64,000 bases of DNA. Source: Paenibacillus sp. G2S3. Its GTDB lineage: Bacteria > Bacillota > Bacilli > Paenibacillales > Paenibacillaceae. Below are positions 62,533 to 64,000 of the stretch, piece by piece. Under the pieces are notes generated by a model that was given only the letters and a program-made list of their open reading frames with translations, was not told where the DNA came from and searched no databases. Location: positions 4,154,001 through 4,218,000 of the forward strand of contig NZ_CP126095.1 in NCBI RefSeq assembly GCF_030123105.1, in the 5' to 3' direction. The translations under genes were made by a program, and so were the position numbers. Numbering within the stretch: the stretch's first letter is position 1; every line of letters starts with the position of its first letter.

Positions 62533-62566
62533 AAAAATCGCACACAGGAACTCGTCCCATGTACGA
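62533..62566 (-). terminator. Terminator of degV
   Basis: The arms TCGCACA / TGTACGA on the plus strand pair with one GU and are followed by TTTTTATTT on the minus strand. They lie about 60 bases after the degV stop. Confidence 0.6.
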
Positions 62567-62624
62567 TCGTAAAATTCCAGAAATCTAAACATCAGCTGGC
62601 AAGTATAGAGACCCTCTGTGTCTT

Positions 62625-63464
62625 TTAAAAAGCTACCCCAATTCCACCTTCACCAGCATAGGTTCCCATTACAGGCCCCATACTTGAGAGTAAAACCTCT
62701 TTGAATGGGTGCTTTTGTAAAATGCGTTCTTTAATCTCAAGCGCAAGCTTCTCACAGTTACTGTGTACTATAGCGATAACAGCCTTCTCGTAGTCATGCT
62801 GCTTCTCATCCAAATGCGCAAGCAGCCGGTTTAATGCCTTTGGAAGACCCCGGGTCTTCTCCACTACCTCAACAGTACCCTCTTCGCTGATTTTAAGCAG
62901 TAGTTTAATATTTAGCACGGAAGCAACCGCTCCTGATATCCGGCTTAGACGTCCGCCCTTCATTACATTCTCAAGTGTATCCAGTGTAAAATATGCGCGA
63001 ACTTCATCCATTTGCTGAAGCACCTTGTCCTTCAGTTCCTGCAGACTTGAACAAGTCTGTGACCATTTCGCCGCAAGGCCCACGATCAGCGACAACCCGC
63101 CAGAAAAGGTCTTGGAATCTATAACCTCTATCGCATTGGTGTGTCCTTCTTCTTGGTACATTTCCATAGCGATCATAGCCGTCTGATAAGTGCTACTAAT
63201 ATTAGAGGACATACAAATGACCATAATGTCAGTACCTTCCTCTACTTGCCTGAATGTCTCAAGGAATTGGTTTGGACTTGGACTTGCCGTAGTAGGTAGC
63301 TCCTTGGATTCGCTCATTTTAGCATAAAAGGTTTTCGTATCCGTATCCGCAGGCATTAACTCATGCCCAAAATGAACCGGTAGATGGACCACGGAAACAT
63401 TATACTTCTCCATGTAGTCAAGGGGTAGGTCAGAACCGCTATCTGTTATGATCTTGATTGCCAT
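62625..63464 (-). CDS. DegV/FakB family fatty acid-binding protein
   Basis: DegV proteins bind fatty acids and, as FakB, present them to the FakA kinase. The 279-residue protein begins MAIKIITDSGSDLP and shows the TTASPSPNQFLE and SSNISSTYQTA regions that hold the lipid. The ATG at 63464 has AAAGGAGAG upstream. It is followed downstream by the two-component genes. Confidence 0.93.
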   Translation of the reverse strand: MAIKIITDSGSDLPLDYMEKYNVSVVHLPVHFGHELMPADTDTKTFYAKMSESKELPTTASPSPNQFLETFRQVEEGTDIMVICMSSNISSTYQTAMIAMEMYQEEGHTNAIEVIDSKTFSGGLSLIVGLAAKWSQTCSSLQELKDKVLQQMDEVRAYFTLDTLENVMKGGRLSRISGAVASVLNIKLLLKISEEGTVEVVEKTRGLPKALNRLLAHLDEKQHDYEKAVIAIVHSNCEKLALEIKERILQKHPFKEVLLSSMGPVMGTYAGEGGIGVAF

Positions 63465-63635
63465 AATATAAGTACTCTCCTTTCAATATCAGTACTATTA
63501 TAGCTATCGCCAAATGAAATCTCCAGTAACCAATATAACTTGAAAAATCCTTCAATTTGTGCTTATGTCTTTCTTCCTTAACTTGTCCTAATATGATATG
63601 GTTTATGAATAAGCGTATAGAAATGGAGTGTATGT

Positions 63636-63860
63636 ATGAGTAAGGGAAGAGTATGGAACCGAGGCAAGCATGATGGAACAGGACTATCAAGAAAAAAAAG
63701 CATGGATCAAGAAGTTACAACATCTACTGAAACAGAAGCGACTGAAGCTTCAAATGAACCGTCAAATGCCAGAATTGATACAGTTAAACCGATGAATCGT
63801 ACGAACTGGGTAACTCGTCCTGCACGGGTTATCAATAAAGATTCCAAAAACAAACAATAA
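63636..63860 (+). CDS. Small hydrophilic hypothetical protein
   Basis: This 74-residue protein is charged and rich in Thr, Glu, Lys and Asn; it looks largely disordered. It begins MSKGRVWNRGKHDG and ends NKDSKNKQ. The ATG has GGAG seven bases upstream, and a strong terminator follows. I do not recognise it. A competing minus-strand frame (63439-63690) has no ribosome-binding site support. Confidence 0.65.
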   Translation: MSKGRVWNRGKHDGTGLSRKKSMDQEVTTSTETEATEASNEPSNARIDTVKPMNRTNWVTRPARVINKDSKNKQ

Positions 63861-63870
63861 CTATGACAAA

Positions 63871-63913
63871 TAGGGTTTCAGAACTTGTCCCTGAGTTCCG
63901 AAACCCTATTTTT
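63871..63913. terminator. Terminator of the small hydrophilic gene
   Basis: A 15-base stem, TAGGGTTTCAGAACT / AGTTCCGAAACCCTA with one mismatch, is followed by TTTTTAT on the plus strand. It may also end the converging minus-strand gene at the window edge. Confidence 0.85.
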
Positions 63914-63936
63914 ATATGTTCTTAAACGTAGGTAGT

Positions 63937-64000
63937 TTACATAATTACATCCGTACGCTTATACAAAACGAGTATGGCCGCTGCTATAAGAATCATCCCC
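63937..64000 (-). CDS. C-terminal end of an unidentified membrane protein
   Basis: Only the last 20 codons are in the window; they read GMILIAAAILVLYKRTDVIM and end at TAA 63937-63939. This is a hydrophobic helix followed by a basic turn, so the gene probably encodes a membrane protein. It cannot be named from this part. Confidence 0.45.
   Translation of the reverse strand, partial: GMILIAAAILVLYKRTDVIM

Noticed and set aside
63439..63690. 83-codon minus-strand frame overlapping degV start and the small plus-strand gene
   Set aside because: It has no ribosome-binding site, covers the degV leader, and conflicts with a plus-strand ORF that has a ribosome-binding site and terminator.

Overview
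The window reads as the chromosome of an endospore-forming, motile member of the Bacillales, most likely Paenibacillus or a close relative. The gene order of the flagellar/chemotaxis cluster and of the dprA-topA-trmFO-hslVU, sucCD, rnhB-rbgA-lepB-rplS and trmD-rimM-khpA-rpsP-ffh-ylxM blocks matches the Bacillus subtilis fla/che neighbourhood. Ribosome-binding sites are strong Gram-positive AGGAGG types, and many genes start with TTG or GTG. No rRNA, intact tRNA, CRISPR array, prophage or insertion sequence was seen.

Positions 1-25653 (all minus strand) hold one long fla/che operon. In transcription order it reads flgB-flgC-fliE-fliF-fliG-fliH-fliI-fliJ-ylxF(motE)-fliK-flgD-TIGR02530 protein-flgE-swrD-fliL-fliM-fliY-cheY-fliO-fliP-fliQ-fliR-flhB-flhA-flhF-flhG-cheB-cheA-cheW (cut by the window edge). 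It encodes the basal body, export gate and ATPase, hook-length control, C ring and the chemotaxis core. Most joints overlap by 4-11 bases, which suggests translational coupling. A GC-rich intrinsic terminator lies inside the operon between flgE and swrD.

Positions 26032-43500 hold dprA-topA-trmFO-hslV-hslU, sucCD, a divergent ohrR/ohr peroxide-defence pair with a visible operator, comM, two small genes, and ylqG-ylqH-yraN followed upstream by rnhB. ylqG (FliK-like) and ylqH (FlhB C-terminal domain only) sit behind a sequence that looks like a SigD flagellar promoter. codY and xerC/codV, present in the equivalent B. subtilis block, are missing here.

Positions 43740-52735 carry translation and secretion genes: rbgA, lepB, rplS, trmD, rimM, khpA, rpsP, ffh and ylxM. 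Between them are a lipoprotein gene, a 58-residue membrane protein, a zinc-ribbon membrane protein, and a 670-base stretch with a tRNA 3'-end fragment and a short-ORF transcription unit. A roughly 100-base, three-hairpin repeat with compensatory base changes occurs three times (28039, 45380, 48349).

Positions 52885-64000 hold hlyIII, an M32 carboxypeptidase and a HesB-type gene plus carbonic anhydrase that diverge from a nearly palindromic bidirectional promoter. Then come a DUF2653 pair, an S66 LD-carboxypeptidase, an Asp23 protein, an AI-2E-type permease, a two-component system, a DegV protein and a short hydrophilic protein. Two paralogous small proteins (47743 and 58305) share an Sm-like motif and a C-terminal hydrophobic tail. 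Both are preceded by AC-N17-CATA motifs typical of the late sporulation sigma factor SigK.

All coordinates and motif comparisons were made by eye. Functions come from recognisable motifs and gene order, not from database searches.
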